Assembly (NCBI RefSeq): GCF_012070565.1
Contig: NZ_JAAQRO010000034.1
Location: forward strand, 1-64,000
Direction of reading: 5' to 3'
From: Anaerosporobacter faecicola
GTDB lineage: Bacteria > Bacillota > Clostridia > Lachnospirales > Lachnospiraceae
DNA: 64,000 bases
Every line of letters begins with the position of its first letter. Position 1 is the stretch's first letter. Below the pieces are notes generated by a model. It worked only from the letters and a program-made list of their open reading frames with translations, was not told where the DNA came from and did not search any database. The translations under genes and the position numbers were made by a program. Of the stretch, positions 9,135 through 18,922 are shown piece by piece.

Positions 9135-9893
9135 ATGGATATGTACGAAGCTATATGGAAAAGAAAATCAATTTATCATTATTCAATGGAGGCACTTGAT
9201 GAACAAATGCTTCGGAATATTCGTACATTTTTAGAACACCAGATTTTATTGCAGGAAAATTGGAAAGTAGAGTACGGCTTACTAAGCCGATGGGATGAGA
9301 ATAAGACAGCGAAAAATGATCTTGGGGTAGAAGCACCGTATTACCTTGTTATCTATGAAAAAGAGGAAAAGGAATATTATCTGAATGGTGGTTACTTGCT
9401 TGGACAATTGGCTCTTTATCTCACTACCAAAAACATTGGTAGCTGCTTGATCAATATGAACTTTGGAAAGCGCAACAAAGAGTCAAAAAAGATTATTGCT
9501 GCTTTGGCATTTGGTAAGCCAAAGACAGGTTCTTTGTTAGACTTTCATAAACCGAAAAGGATTGGAATTGATTACTTATGTGTATTCAAAGAAGAAGTAA
9601 ATCAAGACATTAAGCTGATTATGAAAGCAGCAAGTGTAGCACCATCTTGTATGAATAGCCAACCATGGCGCTTTGTTGTCTATCATAATCGCATTCATAT
9701 ATTCCTAAAGAAAGATCGTGTCATTCGAAAATGGTTCCATTCGGAGCAGATGATCGATATTGGATTCATGCTTTCCAACTTATTGATGGAAGCAGAGAAT
9801 CTATGGCTTACAACAACGATACAGCGTATGGACGTCGTATCTGAAAAACAGGTGAAGAATTATGTATATGTATTGAGTGTTGTTGTAGAATAG
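9135..9893 (+). CDS. nitroreductase-family protein
   Basis: A 252-residue flavin-dependent oxidoreductase fold of the nitroreductase superfamily (TM1586-like group). The N-terminus has the R-K-S-I/V-x-x-Y/F-x-x-E opening of the family. The FMN-contact segment APSCMNSQPWRF lies near residue 170. The family layout is two similar halves in one chain. It is probably co-transcribed with the AraC gene. GGAAGGAG at 9114-9121 is nearer an out-of-frame ATG at 9124 than to this start, so translation may be inefficient. The substrate is unknown. A second member of the same group is at 52506-53156, also next to a regulator. Confidence 0.8.
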   Translation: MDMYEAIWKRKSIYHYSMEALDEQMLRNIRTFLEHQILLQENWKVEYGLLSRWDENKTAKNDLGVEAPYYLVIYEKEEKEYYLNGGYLLGQLALYLTTKNIGSCLINMNFGKRNKESKKIIAALAFGKPKTGSLLDFHKPKRIGIDYLCVFKEEVNQDIKLIMKAASVAPSCMNSQPWRFVVYHNRIHIFLKKDRVIRKWFHSEQMIDIGFMLSNLLMEAENLWLTTTIQRMDVVSEKQVKNYVYVLSVVVE

Positions 9894-9950
9894 AAGTTTA
9901 GGATTAATTCGAATAGAATTCTATACTTGTATGAATATAGTAAGGAAGAG

Positions 9951-9988
9951 AAAACCTAATGATCATATTGATTATTAGGTTTTTTTTG
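9951..9988 (+). terminator. terminator after the nitroreductase gene
   Basis: AAAACCTAAT at 9951-9960 pairs with ATTAGGTTTT at 9974-9983, inside an eight-T run. Confidence 0.9.
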
Positions 9989-10124
9989 CATGCAAATTAA
10001 CACATCGTTATTAAGGGGAGTCTCTATAGGGAACTTTCATACAGCGTTAAGAAATTCCGCATGATAGAACTTGTAGCTAAATTTTGTATACTAAAAAGAT
10101 AACGTGTATTTTGAAAAAAAGTTA

Positions 10125-10153
10125 TTGTATTCTTATTGATAATTCGGTATCAT
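10125..10153 (+). promoter_or_regulatory. candidate promoter of the lipoprotein-chemoreceptor unit
   Basis: TTGTAT at 10125-10130 and TATCAT at 10148-10153 are 17 bp apart, 52 bases before the lipoprotein start. The rest of the 9989-10204 gap shows nothing definite. Confidence 0.45.
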
Positions 10154-10204
10154 ATTAAAGTATCAATTGAAACTATAAAACATATTAGATGAAAGGAAGT
10201 TAGA

Positions 10205-10792
10205 ATGAACAAAAGAAATATAATGGTGGGATTCTTAGGTGTTGTACTACTTTCCAATGTATTCGTTGGATGTAGTAATAATAAGATCTCACAAGACTCG
10301 ATGGGGGAGACAAATTACTATTCAGTATCAATTGATGGGGACAAGTTTTATTATTCTGCAGAAGATGAAAATGTTGTAGAAATATCGAAAAATGCGAGTG
10401 AATTCATCACTGTAGCGGTAAAGAAAGATTATACAAATCCGGAAGTGATGAAAGAGTATGATTATTATACGAAAGAAGTTAAGGAAGCATATTTATCAGA
10501 TGGAAGACCTGAAATTGCATTAGAATCGCTCCAAAATTATCAATTGAAGGTTGAAGTCAATGAGGTTACACTTCAAAAAATTGAGTTTTATACTTTGAAC
10601 GGACAAAAGACAGCTTCGGTTACGATTGATTATATAAGTACCATCACGAATTCTACACCAGAATATTTGGAAAGTTTGGCGATACAGGCAAATACCAAAT
10701 ATAAACGTACGATGACCATAGTTATGGTGCATGAAGAGGAACTATGGAAAGTATCTACGTATTCTCTAACTGCTAGAGAAGAAGTGCAATAA
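10205..10792 (+). CDS. putative lipoprotein of unknown function
   Basis: A 195-residue protein that I do not recognise. The signal peptide ends in V-F-V-G-C with the lipidated Cys at residue 23, so it should be anchored to the outer face of the membrane. The rest is a single mixed alpha/beta domain without clear catalytic motifs. The ribosome site is AAAGGAAG. It lies nine bases before the chemoreceptor gene and is almost surely co-transcribed with it. It could bind a ligand or support the receptor, but that is inference from position only. Confidence 0.75.
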   Translation: MNKRNIMVGFLGVVLLSNVFVGCSNNKISQDSMGETNYYSVSIDGDKFYYSAEDENVVEISKNASEFITVAVKKDYTNPEVMKEYDYYTKEVKEAYLSDGRPEIALESLQNYQLKVEVNEVTLQKIEFYTLNGQKTASVTIDYISTITNSTPEYLESLAIQANTKYKRTMTIVMVHEEELWKVSTYSLTAREEVQ

Positions 10793-10801
10793 GGAGATTT
10801 G

Positions 10802-12844
10802 ATGATGAGTAAAAGAAACAAACAAAAGGATATGAGCAACCCAAATAAGAACATCTATAAAAGAAACAGTAAGTGGACAATGCAAATTAAAATAGTATCA
10901 TTAATTCTGGCATTGCTTATTGTCATTGCAACTACAATAAGTAGCTTGGTTTATTTGCAATCAAAAGCTATTATAACCAGTTTTTTAACATCAAGCGTTG
11001 ATGATAAGATTGCAATAATAGATAATAAACTGAATTCATTAACGGAAACTACAGAGAAGTTGGCGGATATTATATTGAATTCAGGCAAATTGAAGTCTAC
11101 CATAACAGCGGAACAAGAACAAGAATTATATACTTATTTTGAACAATTTTTGAATGTATATCCGGAAATTGTAAATTTGATTTTTAGTAGAGCTGACTGT
11201 GTATATATATATCCATTGAATGCAAGTGTATCAAATCAAGTACCATCTCAAGCCTCCTGGTACACAGATCGATTAAGTGAGCCAACGGAATCAAACTGGA
11301 AAGAACCATACATTGATGCTGCGACAAATCAGTGGATTGTAACCTATTACAAAAGAGTAGTTGAGAATGGACAAATTATTGGATTTATAGAAATCGATAT
11401 ATCATTAACACATATTATAGAACTTATAAACTCTGTTAAGTTAGGTGAACAGGGATATCTTTTTGTAACGAACTATGATGGAGTCATTGCCATACATAAT
11501 ATCGAAGAATTAATTGGTAAAGATATTCCTGATGAAGAATTACGAAAGAAAGTGAGTGAATCTGCTGACGGGCAATTTGCTTATGAATCTGTTAAAGAAT
11601 CAAAATATGTTAAGTTTAAAACACTGAATAACGCAATTGAGTGGAAGGCAATCTCAATCATGCCGGAAAAACATTTATATAGTGTAACTTCAAGTCTACT
11701 ATTAAAGATCATTCTATACATTTCAATCGTGTCTATATTTACTATTCTAATAAGTATTATTATTGTTTCAAGAATAGTAAGAAATGTTAAGAAATTAAAT
11801 ACTTGTATTAATTATCTAGGACAAGGAGATTTGACTGTACAATGTGATGTGAAGACAAGTGATGAGATTGGAGAGATGGGAACAGTATTTAACCATTCGG
11901 TTCATAAAATGAATACCCTTATTAAGAATACCCAGTTGTCTTGTCATGATATGTTGGCTGAGTTTAAAAAGATGGATGTCATAGCCAAAGAGAGTGCAGA
12001 TGCAACACATCATATTACAGAATCTATTGCTGAAATGTCTATGGGAGCACAAGAACAAGCGAGCGAAACGGAGCATATTGTTCGTGAATTTGATGAAGTA
12101 TCTTCTGCTATGCAAGAAATCTCAGAATCAATCGTTACATTAAATAAGCAAGTGGAATATACACAAACAACAAATGAAGGTGGATTACAAGTTGTTAAGA
12201 ATCTTCTTTTAGCTACAGAAGAGACAAATCAGTCAACAGATAAAGTACGTAATTCCATTCATGCAATTTCTAATACGTCTGTTGAAATTGATGCGATTGT
12301 ACAAGTAATTAATGAAATAGCAGACGAAACAAACTTACTCGCTTTAAATGCTAGTATTGAAGCAGCTAGAGCAGGAGAAAGTGGTAAAGGTTTTGCGGTA
12401 GTCGCAGATCAAGTAAGAAAATTAGCTGAAAATTCTGCTACTTCTGCAAATGATATCAAGTTATTAATCGATACCATTAAAACACAATCTAAAACAGCAG
12501 TTGCAGAAATGGAACTTGCGAAAGAAAATTCGATTATACAAAATGAGGCTGTTGCTGAAACAGAAAAAACGTTTGATACCTTGTATACTTCGGTAGAGAC
12601 TCTTGGAAAAGACATAAACAAGATTGGTGATTTGAATAATCATATGATTTCTTTAAAGGGAGAAATGGAAGATATCATTTCGAACTTGGCAGATAAGGCA
12701 GAAAAGAATTCAGAAGTAACACAGGAAATATCCTCTACTACAGAAGAACAATTAGCGATTATTTTGAACTTGGAAGATGCATCACAAACTTTAACAGCTT
12801 TAGCGAAGCAAGTTGAAGACGAGATGAATCAATTTACAACGTAA
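10802..12844 (+). CDS. methyl-accepting chemotaxis protein
   Basis: A transmembrane chemoreceptor of about 680 residues. The first membrane helix is at about 30-53. An extracellular double-Cache sensing region runs to about 295, with the typical [10 protein letters not shown]-x-I-x-x-HN strand. A second membrane helix at about 300-327 leads into a HAMP domain. The cytoplasmic coiled-coil signalling domain has the hairpin tip [18 protein letters not shown] and [14 protein letters not shown], the CheA/CheW contact region. AGGAG at 10792-10796 supports ATG 10802; a TTG three bases earlier is less likely. No che genes are nearby, so it feeds a pathway encoded elsewhere. Confidence 0.96.
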   Translation: MMSKRNKQKDMSNPNKNIYKRNSKWTMQIKIVSLILALLIVIATTISSLVYLQSKAIITSFLTSSVDDKIAIIDNKLNSLTETTEKLADIILNSGKLKSTITAEQEQELYTYFEQFLNVYPEIVNLIFSRADCVYIYPLNASVSNQVPSQASWYTDRLSEPTESNWKEPYIDAATNQWIVTYYKRVVENGQIIGFIEIDISLTHIIELINSVKLGEQGYLFVTNYDGVIAIHNIEELIGKDIPDEELRKKVSESADGQFAYESVKESKYVKFKTLNNAIEWKAISIMPEKHLYSVTSSLLLKIILYISIVSIFTILISIIIVSRIVRNVKKLNTCINYLGQGDLTVQCDVKTSDEIGEMGTVFNHSVHKMNTLIKNTQLSCHDMLAEFKKMDVIAKESADATHHITESIAEMSMGAQEQASETEHIVREFDEVSSAMQEISESIVTLNKQVEYTQTTNEGGLQVVKNLLLATEETNQSTDKVRNSIHAISNTSVEIDAIVQVINEIADETNLLALNASIEAARAGESGKGFAVVADQVRKLAENSATSANDIKLLIDTIKTQSKTAVAEMELAKENSIIQNEAVAETEKTFDTLYTSVETLGKDINKIGDLNNHMISLKGEMEDIISNLADKAEKNSEVTQEISSTTEEQLAIILNLEDASQTLTALAKQVEDEMNQFTT

Positions 12845-12949
12845 GATAAGAATAGAGTGATAAACCAATTCTGTCATTAATAAAAGATGGATAAGGCAAG
12901 CAACGAGCCAAAGTCCAAGTTTACTTGAGACCTTGGCGACTGCCGCCAT

Positions 12950-12986
12950 AACTATGATAAACTCGCAAAGCGTGTTTATCATAGTT
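12950..12986. terminator. strong hairpin between converging genes
   Basis: AACTATGATAAAC at 12950-12962 and GTTTATCATAGTT at 12974-12986 form a perfect 13-bp stem. A second small dyad (TGTGTGCC-TAG-CGACACACA) follows at about 12987-13005. No T run follows, so it is either a weak bidirectional terminator or the remains of a palindromic element. Confidence 0.5.
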
Positions 12987-13056
12987 GTGTGCCTAGCGAC
13001 ACACATTGATAATGGTAGTAAGTCAAACGTATTGTTTCATACGCATGTATAGTTAA

Positions 13057-14364
13057 TTAGTAGCGAATTGAAGTATGAATGGTACTTAAATTGACTTGGG
13101 CTTCTTCTGGTGTGTCACCATAGATCGTTTGATAGAGATCTAAGATGTTGGCATCCCAATCAAGTACGATTGGCCAAGTGGTACCATTATATACTTTAGG
13201 AGATTCATAGGCACCGTCGATTGGTAGGGATTTCATATTGATTTGCGAAATCCGATAGTCAACAACGGCATTGAGTAAGGTCTCTATCTGCGCTGTGGTC
13301 AGATTTGTTGTAATATAACTTAAACAAGTGTCGGTTGTTTGAAACAACTTAATGATATTCTGGTCTTTATATTCTTGGAAAATAGCATCCAAGACACGAC
13401 GTTGACGTAAAGTACGTCCAAAATCATTATTCACTCCATCATAGGTAGGTACTTTTCTTACACGACAATAACCGAGTGCTTGGTTACCATTGAGAAGGTT
13501 GATTCCTTCTTTTACATTACGATACGCTTTGTTAGAAATGTAATTCGTTGTATTGAGGTAATGTGCTTCTTTTGCGCCTAATTGAATCTCAACACCGCCT
13601 AGGATATCAACAACGTTTTCGAAATCTTCAAAATTAACAGAAGCATATCCGTCAAGATGGATCTTATAATTTTCTTCAATGGTATCTCTTAGTAGTTCGA
13701 TGTCACCATGGGCATAGGCTGCATTTAGTTTCGTTTCTTTCCAACCAGGAACCATGACATAGGAGTCACGCATAAGGGAGGTAAGATGAATGGATCGTGT
13801 TTTGGTATTAACGGAAGCAATCATCATAGTATCTGTATTCCTTGCATTCCCAATCTCTTCAATACCAATTAATAATACATTGGTTACATAGTCTTCTTGT
13901 CTACCAACGGGATTCCTTGTATTCCATGCGTAATTTCGATCTTCTTCGAATTCTTTTGTCTCCGTATTATCCGTGGTAGCTGCTTTCGTTGTTACAGCAG
14001 GAGCAGAAGCTTTTTGTACGGAATCAGAAATATAGTTGGCAAGAATCTTTGTTACAAGGTGATTTCCTGGTTTGGTGAAAACGAGAAAACAGGCGAAAAG
14101 AATTAGACAGCTAAAAAATCCACCAAAAATTTTAAGTCCCAGATGTCGTTTCTTCTTGACGCCTTCTTCTTCAAACTCATCATTCGTATCATAGTAAGGG
14201 TATTCGTTTTGATTCCATTCGTTTGAATTCGTTCCATCAAGCTGTTCATTCACTTGCTGGCTTAAGGAACTCATAATATCATAGGAATCCTCGTCAAAAT
14301 CTAAATCGGTCTGTATCTTAATTTCTTGAAGATTATTGGAATCTTCGTTATTCTTTGTATTCAT
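13057..14364 (-). CDS. LytR-CpsA-Psr (LCP) cell-wall ligase
   Basis: A 435-residue type II membrane protein of the LCP family, which transfers lipid-linked teichoic-acid or capsule polymers onto peptidoglycan outside the cell. The first 70 residues are acidic and cytoplasmic. The membrane helix is at about 77-96. The LCP catalytic domain runs from about 165 to 400 and has the key pattern: NTDTMM for metal binding, SLMRDSYV with the catalytic Arg, and R-T-x-RQRRVL near 320. AGGAG lies before the start. It is monocistronic, converging on the chemoreceptor gene. The long acidic N-terminus is unusual but such tails vary in the family. Confidence 0.93.
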   Translation of the reverse strand: MNTKNNEDSNNLQEIKIQTDLDFDEDSYDIMSSLSQQVNEQLDGTNSNEWNQNEYPYYDTNDEFEEEGVKKKRHLGLKIFGGFFSCLILFACFLVFTKPGNHLVTKILANYISDSVQKASAPAVTTKAATTDNTETKEFEEDRNYAWNTRNPVGRQEDYVTNVLLIGIEEIGNARNTDTMMIASVNTKTRSIHLTSLMRDSYVMVPGWKETKLNAAYAHGDIELLRDTIEENYKIHLDGYASVNFEDFENVVDILGGVEIQLGAKEAHYLNTTNYISNKAYRNVKEGINLLNGNQALGYCRVRKVPTYDGVNNDFGRTLRQRRVLDAIFQEYKDQNIIKLFQTTDTCLSYITTNLTTAQIETLLNAVVDYRISQINMKSLPIDGAYESPKVYNGTTWPIVLDWDANILDLYQTIYGDTPEEAQVNLSTIHTSIRY

Positions 14365-14726
14365 AATTAATTATTCTCCTAATATGAGAGATGGTATGGT
14401 ATCACGAAATCTCTCTGCATCTGACTTGTTTTGCGATTCTATACTATTTAACCACAAAATCAAAGAAAAAGCACTATAAACTATTAGAAAAAATTATAAA
14501 ATATTCTTATGAAAATCTTATGAAATCCTTAAGTTTGCTTATTGATATCTTTTTTTGGTATTTCATAGTGAACCAGAAAGTTGTTTTAGAGGAAAATAGG
14601 AAATGAAAAGGAGATTTCATTGATTGTATAGAAAATGCTACAAACTCTACGAAACGTGGATTGTTTTTTTTGTTAATTAACCATAAGATAAGAAAAAGGG
14701 GAAAGTCACCTTATGAATTGTTATGG
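14365..14726. other. intergenic region between divergent genes
   Basis: AT-rich sequence without a convincing gene. A 71-codon frame at 14391-14606 has no ribosome site and low-complexity composition, and is rejected. Confidence 0.6.
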
Positions 14727-14753
14727 TATAATGTATTAAAAACAGTCAGGAGG
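14727..14753 (+). promoter_or_regulatory. -10 box and ribosome site of the XRE-Dfx gene
   Basis: TGGTATAAT ends at 14732 (extended -10) and AGGAGG is at 14748-14753. The untranslated leader is therefore very short, about 20 bases. Confidence 0.7.
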
Positions 14754-14761
14754 AAAACGAT

Positions 14762-15343
14762 ATGGATTGTGCAAAGGTAGGAAGTTTGATCCTGCAACTT
14801 AGAAAAGAAAAAGGCTATACACAGAAAAAACTAGCGGAGTGTATGAACCTTAGTGATAAGACGATTTCCAAATGGGAACGGGGACTTGGTTGCCCAGATG
14901 TGTCATTGCTTCAGGAACTAGCAGATGCACTTGGTGTTCCTATTGAGCAGATCTTATCTGGTGAACTTGACGAGAATGAATTAAGTGGAGGCAATATGAA
15001 ACGAATACGATTTTACCGATGCCCTAGCTGTGGCAATATTATGACCACAACTGCAGATGCAGAGATCAGCTGTTGTGGAAGAAAACAAGTACCTATGAAC
15101 ATACAACCAATGGATGAAGACCATAGAATTCAGATTGAAACGTTAGATGATGAATTCTATATCTCCTTTTCTCATGAGATGACGAAGGAACATTATCTGG
15201 TATTCCTTGCTTATGTAACTTGTGATCAGGTATTTCTGAAAAAGTTTTATCCAGAACAAGGGAATGAACTGCATATACCAAGAATGCGTGGTGGTTGTTT
15301 CTATGTGTGTTGCAGTCAACATGGATTGTGGAGAGTGAAATAG
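14762..15343 (+). CDS. XRE-type regulator fused to a desulfoferrodoxin
   Basis: A 193-residue fusion. Residues 1-66 are a Cro/CI-type helix-turn-helix (YTQKKLAE...SDKTISKWERG). Residues 80-193 look like a complete desulfoferrodoxin. The desulforedoxin-type Fe(Cys)4 site is C87-x2-C90 and C104-C105. The superoxide-reductase centre has candidate ligands His121, His138, His144, Cys184 and His187. The H-x5-H and C-x2-H spacings are those of known superoxide reductases, and C-x-x-HGLW is a family hallmark. The likely role is a redox- or superoxide-responsive DNA-binding protein, or a reductase with its own regulator. This is inferred from the fusion; the domain assignments rest on motif spacing. 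Confidence 0.82.
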   Translation: MDCAKVGSLILQLRKEKGYTQKKLAECMNLSDKTISKWERGLGCPDVSLLQELADALGVPIEQILSGELDENELSGGNMKRIRFYRCPSCGNIMTTTADAEISCCGRKQVPMNIQPMDEDHRIQIETLDDEFYISFSHEMTKEHYLVFLAYVTCDQVFLKKFYPEQGNELHIPRMRGGCFYVCCSQHGLWRVK

Positions 15344-15475
15344 AAGATGAACTTGTATTTTGCATGGTTTTGTACATAAAAAGAAAGAAGATATTGTGCA
15401 TATCCATGTATATACGGTGAAATGTTTAGATGGTATAACATATAAGAGTACTATTTTACAAAGAGGTGAGATAAT

Positions 15476-16309
15476 ATGATCATGAATGAAATGGTAAATC
15501 GGGCCATTACCTATATCATCCAGCATATTGGTGAAAATCTTACAATCGATGATGTAGCAGAGCATTGCCATTTTTCAAAATACTATTTCTCAAGGGTTTT
15601 CAAGGAAGAAACGGGAGAGAGCATCTATTCCTTTATCAAGCGAGCAAAGATGGATCAAAGTGCCTTCCGTCTTAAGGTAGACCGAGACCGAAAAGTAACG
15701 GATATCGGCTATGATTATGGGTATAGTCCCTCCAATTATAGTTCGGTGTTTCGACAACAGCACAATGTGTCTCCTGCAGTATTTCGAAGAGGGATTGAAG
15801 AACGTTCTTGGTCTCACCCATTTTATCCGAAGGCAGCAGTTGAGCGAGAAACATTTGAGGAATGTAATAAGAAAGTGTCAATCGTTACAATAGAAGATCA
15901 GTTTGTTATCTATGAGAGGAAGATTGGAAATTACTATGATCTAGGGAAGGAATGGTCTGCATTCCTCACGAAGTATCAGGCATATCAAACAGAACAATCC
16001 ATGCTAATTGAAAGAACCTTTGATGACCCATCGATTACCGATGTGGACAAATGTCTCTACGATATCTGTATGAGTGTGGGGAAAGATTGTACGCTTGAGA
16101 ATACCTGTGTAATACAGGGAGGAAAATTCGCGGTATATCATTTTAAAGGATATCCAAGGCAAATCTATACGGCTTATCAAATGATGTTTCAGGTGTGGTT
16201 GCCACAAAGCAAGCATCGAATCGATAAACGATACGGATTTGAGCAGTATCTGGAAGTGAATTGCGATGATATGTATATGGTTTCGGATATCTATATCCCG
16301 ATTGAATGA
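15476..16309 (+). CDS. AraC-family regulator with GyrI-like effector domain
   Basis: A 277-residue regulator of the Rob/SoxS type. The AraC double helix-turn-helix is at the N-terminus (about 5-105, ending in GYSPSNYSSVFRQQHNVSP). A GyrI-like small-molecule-binding domain fills the rest (about 125-277). This order is typical of activators that sense drugs or amphipathic compounds. AGAGGTGA precedes the ATG, and a second in-frame ATG lies two codons on. A MATE efflux gene begins 170 bp downstream on the same strand and is a plausible target. Confidence 0.92.
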   Translation: MIMNEMVNRAITYIIQHIGENLTIDDVAEHCHFSKYYFSRVFKEETGESIYSFIKRAKMDQSAFRLKVDRDRKVTDIGYDYGYSPSNYSSVFRQQHNVSPAVFRRGIEERSWSHPFYPKAAVERETFEECNKKVSIVTIEDQFVIYERKIGNYYDLGKEWSAFLTKYQAYQTEQSMLIERTFDDPSITDVDKCLYDICMSVGKDCTLENTCVIQGGKFAVYHFKGYPRQIYTAYQMMFQVWLPQSKHRIDKRYGFEQYLEVNCDDMYMVSDIYIPIE

Positions 16310-16478
16310 AAGTACAAGCTATAAGACAGCAAGAATTCAGAAGATTAATTTTACACTCTTTTCTATAATGAAACCTGTTCACAAATGAAAGCATTCTGAT
16401 CTGGTATTCGTGATGCGACGAATAGATGAATGATGTGGAATCGCTTGCAGATGAGTTTCTTGAGAAAGGGGTAGTAGA

Positions 16479-17807
16479 ATGGATTTAGAAAAAATACGAA
16501 TGAATAAGGTGAAGATGATCTTACAGTTTTCCATACCGTCCATCATTGCGATGGTATTGACATCTTTGATCACGATTGCTGATGGATACTTTACTGGAAA
16601 TTATGTAGGGAAAGAAGGAATTGCAGCCATCAATCTAGGCTTGCCAATCGTGTATCTGTATCTTGGACTTGGACTGATGGTTTCCATTGGTGGTTCTGTA
16701 ATCGCAGGAATGGCACTTGGCGCTGGGAATAAAGAAAAGTGCAATGCCGTATTCAGTCAGACAATGCTGACCACGGTAGTGATCTCCTGTCTTGTTAGTG
16801 TTGTTGTATTCGTGTTGTTTCAGCCACTAATGGATATCTTTCGTGCAAAAGGAGAGGTAGCAACATATTTTCGTCAATACTATAGCATCATATTAATTGA
16901 AATGCCACTAACGGTTATCATGAATTCCTTTGGTATGTTTATCCGAGGGGAGGGAAACCCAGAGTATTTTATGAAGATCAGTGTAGGAAATGTAATTGGA
17001 AATGTTGTATTGGATTACGTCTTTTCCAGTTGGTTGCATCTTGGAATTCGTGGAATTGCTTTAGGTTCACTAATCTCCGTCAGTATATGTATCCTTTGTA
17101 TCCTACAGTATTTTCTACGTCGCTCAAAGGTATACAAGTTTAGAAAGTTTACATTTTCAAAAGAAGTATTTATAAGTACATTGTTGAACGGAAGTTCAGA
17201 ATTCATAGGAGAGATGTCCATGTGTATTACCATGTTCGCATATAATTATGTGATCATGAAGGACATTGGTGTCGACGGAGTGACGGCATTTACGATTGTT
17301 GGATATGTTTCATACATGTTTAGCATGATCTTAATCGGGTTTGGACAAGGATCAAGTCCATTGATCAGTTTTGTGTATGGGGCAAAAGAGAAGGAATTGG
17401 CTAAGGAGATTCGAAAGCAGACGAACAAATTCGTCTTTGGCGCAGGCATTGTAGTAATTATACTTATGCTATTGACTTCTGGCGTATATAGTAGAGTATT
17501 TGTTAAGAATGAAGAAATACAAGAAATGGTACAATCAGGGATCTGGATCTTTATCTTATCCTTCCTGTTTTCTGGAATTAATACGATAACATCCTTCTAC
17601 TTTACCTCAATTGGTAAAGCGAAAGAGTCGGCAATCATTTCTTCCCTACGGGGCTTGATTCTGTTGTTGATCTGTATTCTTATTCTACCAAGCTTGTTTG
17701 GAATGACAGGTGTGTGGTTAGTAGCACCTGTTACAGAATTCTTGACAGTGATCTGTAGTCTAGGGTTTCTTCATAGAGAAACATCCGTTACTGCTATAAT
17801 GGAATAG
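16479..17807 (+). CDS. MATE-family multidrug efflux transporter
   Basis: A 442-residue membrane protein with about 12 hydrophobic segments in two similar halves, as expected for MATE cation-drug antiporters. The N-terminal half contains the family's IADGYFTGNYVG-x-x-GIAAINLG region, and both halves have matching loop patterns. Length is normal. AAAGGGG precedes the ATG. The upstream AraC-GyrI gene is a likely regulator. A shared bidirectional terminator separates it from the converging MerR gene. Substrate is unknown. Confidence 0.93.
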   Translation: MDLEKIRMNKVKMILQFSIPSIIAMVLTSLITIADGYFTGNYVGKEGIAAINLGLPIVYLYLGLGLMVSIGGSVIAGMALGAGNKEKCNAVFSQTMLTTVVISCLVSVVVFVLFQPLMDIFRAKGEVATYFRQYYSIILIEMPLTVIMNSFGMFIRGEGNPEYFMKISVGNVIGNVVLDYVFSSWLHLGIRGIALGSLISVSICILCILQYFLRRSKVYKFRKFTFSKEVFISTLLNGSSEFIGEMSMCITMFAYNYVIMKDIGVDGVTAFTIVGYVSYMFSMILIGFGQGSSPLISFVYGAKEKELAKEIRKQTNKFVFGAGIVVIILMLLTSGVYSRVFVKNEEIQEMVQSGIWIFILSFLFSGINTITSFYFTSIGKAKESAIISSLRGLILLLICILILPSLFGMTGVWLVAPVTEFLTVICSLGFLHRETSVTAIME

Positions 17808-17820
17808 TTGTTTTGGTAAT

Positions 17821-17866
17821 CGTTCTCCTATCTCATGGATTTTCAAGGGATAGGAGAACGATTTGT
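17821..17866. terminator. bidirectional terminator
   Basis: CGTTCTCCTATC at 17821-17832 pairs perfectly with GATAGGAGAACG at 17849-17860, between converging MATE and MerR genes. Confidence 0.85.
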
Positions 17867-17875
17867 CTTACGATA

Positions 17876-18637
17876 TTATCTGCAATAAATCGCAATCGCA
17901 TCACGTAGAAATGTGGTACATCCAACGGCGATTCGGTCATAGTATGCGGTAAATTTTGGATTGATCACATAGCTCTCTGCTAATGCCTTGTGGGCTTCCT
18001 TCGTGTAGGTACCGTCTTTCCAATACATACAAAGCCATTGTCGATGAAGATCACACGCTTTTTGTGCGACTTCACTTGCTGGATCACCAAGTTCAAATGC
18101 GGCTTTCAGTGTTTCATTGATTAGATTGCTTAATTCTTCTGTTTTGCTCCATTGTTCTTTGCTCATTCCTTTTATTTTGGCATAAGAAGCTTCAATCTGC
18201 TCATCACCAAAGCGTTCACGGATTTCTTTGCCGTAGGATTGTTCGTTTTGGTCAATCAAATTTTGCTTGAAGCCTTCGAATTTTTCTGCATCATTCATTG
18301 TTGTTTCCCCTTTCCAGGTTTGAATTGTTTTCTTTATGTTATGGATTAAGGCTTCTAATTGAACTTTTCGTTGTAAGAGTAGGAGTAGTTGATCTTCCAA
18401 TTCTTTTTCCTTATTCAGATCAGGGGTTGCAAGGATTTCTTGAATCTTTTTTAGTGAAAGACCTAGCTCACGATAGAAAAGAATCTGTTGTAATTTATCG
18501 ACTTCTTCAGAACGATAGATTCGATAGCCATTACCAGCAATACGCATGGGTTGCAATAAGCCAATCTCATCATAATAATGAAGAGTTCGTATACTGACGC
18601 CCGACATCTGTGCTAATTCTTTGACAGTGTATTCCAT
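17876..18637 (-). CDS. TipAL-like MerR-family regulator
   Basis: A 253-residue regulator. Residues 1-70 are the MerR helix-turn-helix and wing (TVKELAQMSGVSIRTLHYYDEIGLL). A dimerising coiled coil follows at about 75-110. A TipAS antibiotic-recognition domain occupies about 125-253. TipAL proteins bind thiopeptides and other amphipathic drugs and activate efflux or their own gene. GGAGG precedes the ATG, and no effector gene shares its transcript. The adjacent converging MATE gene and the divergent Cys-rich gene are candidate targets. Confidence 0.92.
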   Translation of the reverse strand: MEYTVKELAQMSGVSIRTLHYYDEIGLLQPMRIAGNGYRIYRSEEVDKLQQILFYRELGLSLKKIQEILATPDLNKEKELEDQLLLLLQRKVQLEALIHNIKKTIQTWKGETTMNDAEKFEGFKQNLIDQNEQSYGKEIRERFGDEQIEASYAKIKGMSKEQWSKTEELSNLINETLKAAFELGDPASEVAQKACDLHRQWLCMYWKDGTYTKEAHKALAESYVINPKFTAYYDRIAVGCTTFLRDAIAIYCR

Positions 18638-18922
18638 GATAATCCTCCTTTCGAAAGGTGTATCTGCAAGCTTTTATTTTGCAATGCGCAATGCAATCAC
18701 CCTTTTCTAGAATTATAGAATAGGTCGAAGAATGCGTCAATATAAATGCTTTGGCGTATTTTGTCCAGGTCCTAAAACCATGTATAATAGAAAGAGTATC
18801 TATTATTTGTCGAAATACTTCTTATGGTGTATAATGGAAAAAATATAACCCTTGCAATAATACGATGTAAGTATGTCGAGCGGAGAGGGTAATATGTCAT
18901 AATTTGCAGGAGGTATTCGAGT

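Noticed and set aside
14391-14606. 71-codon frame between the LCP and XRE-Dfx genes
   Set aside because: No ribosome site, low-complexity AT-rich composition, no family features, and it lies in a promoter region.
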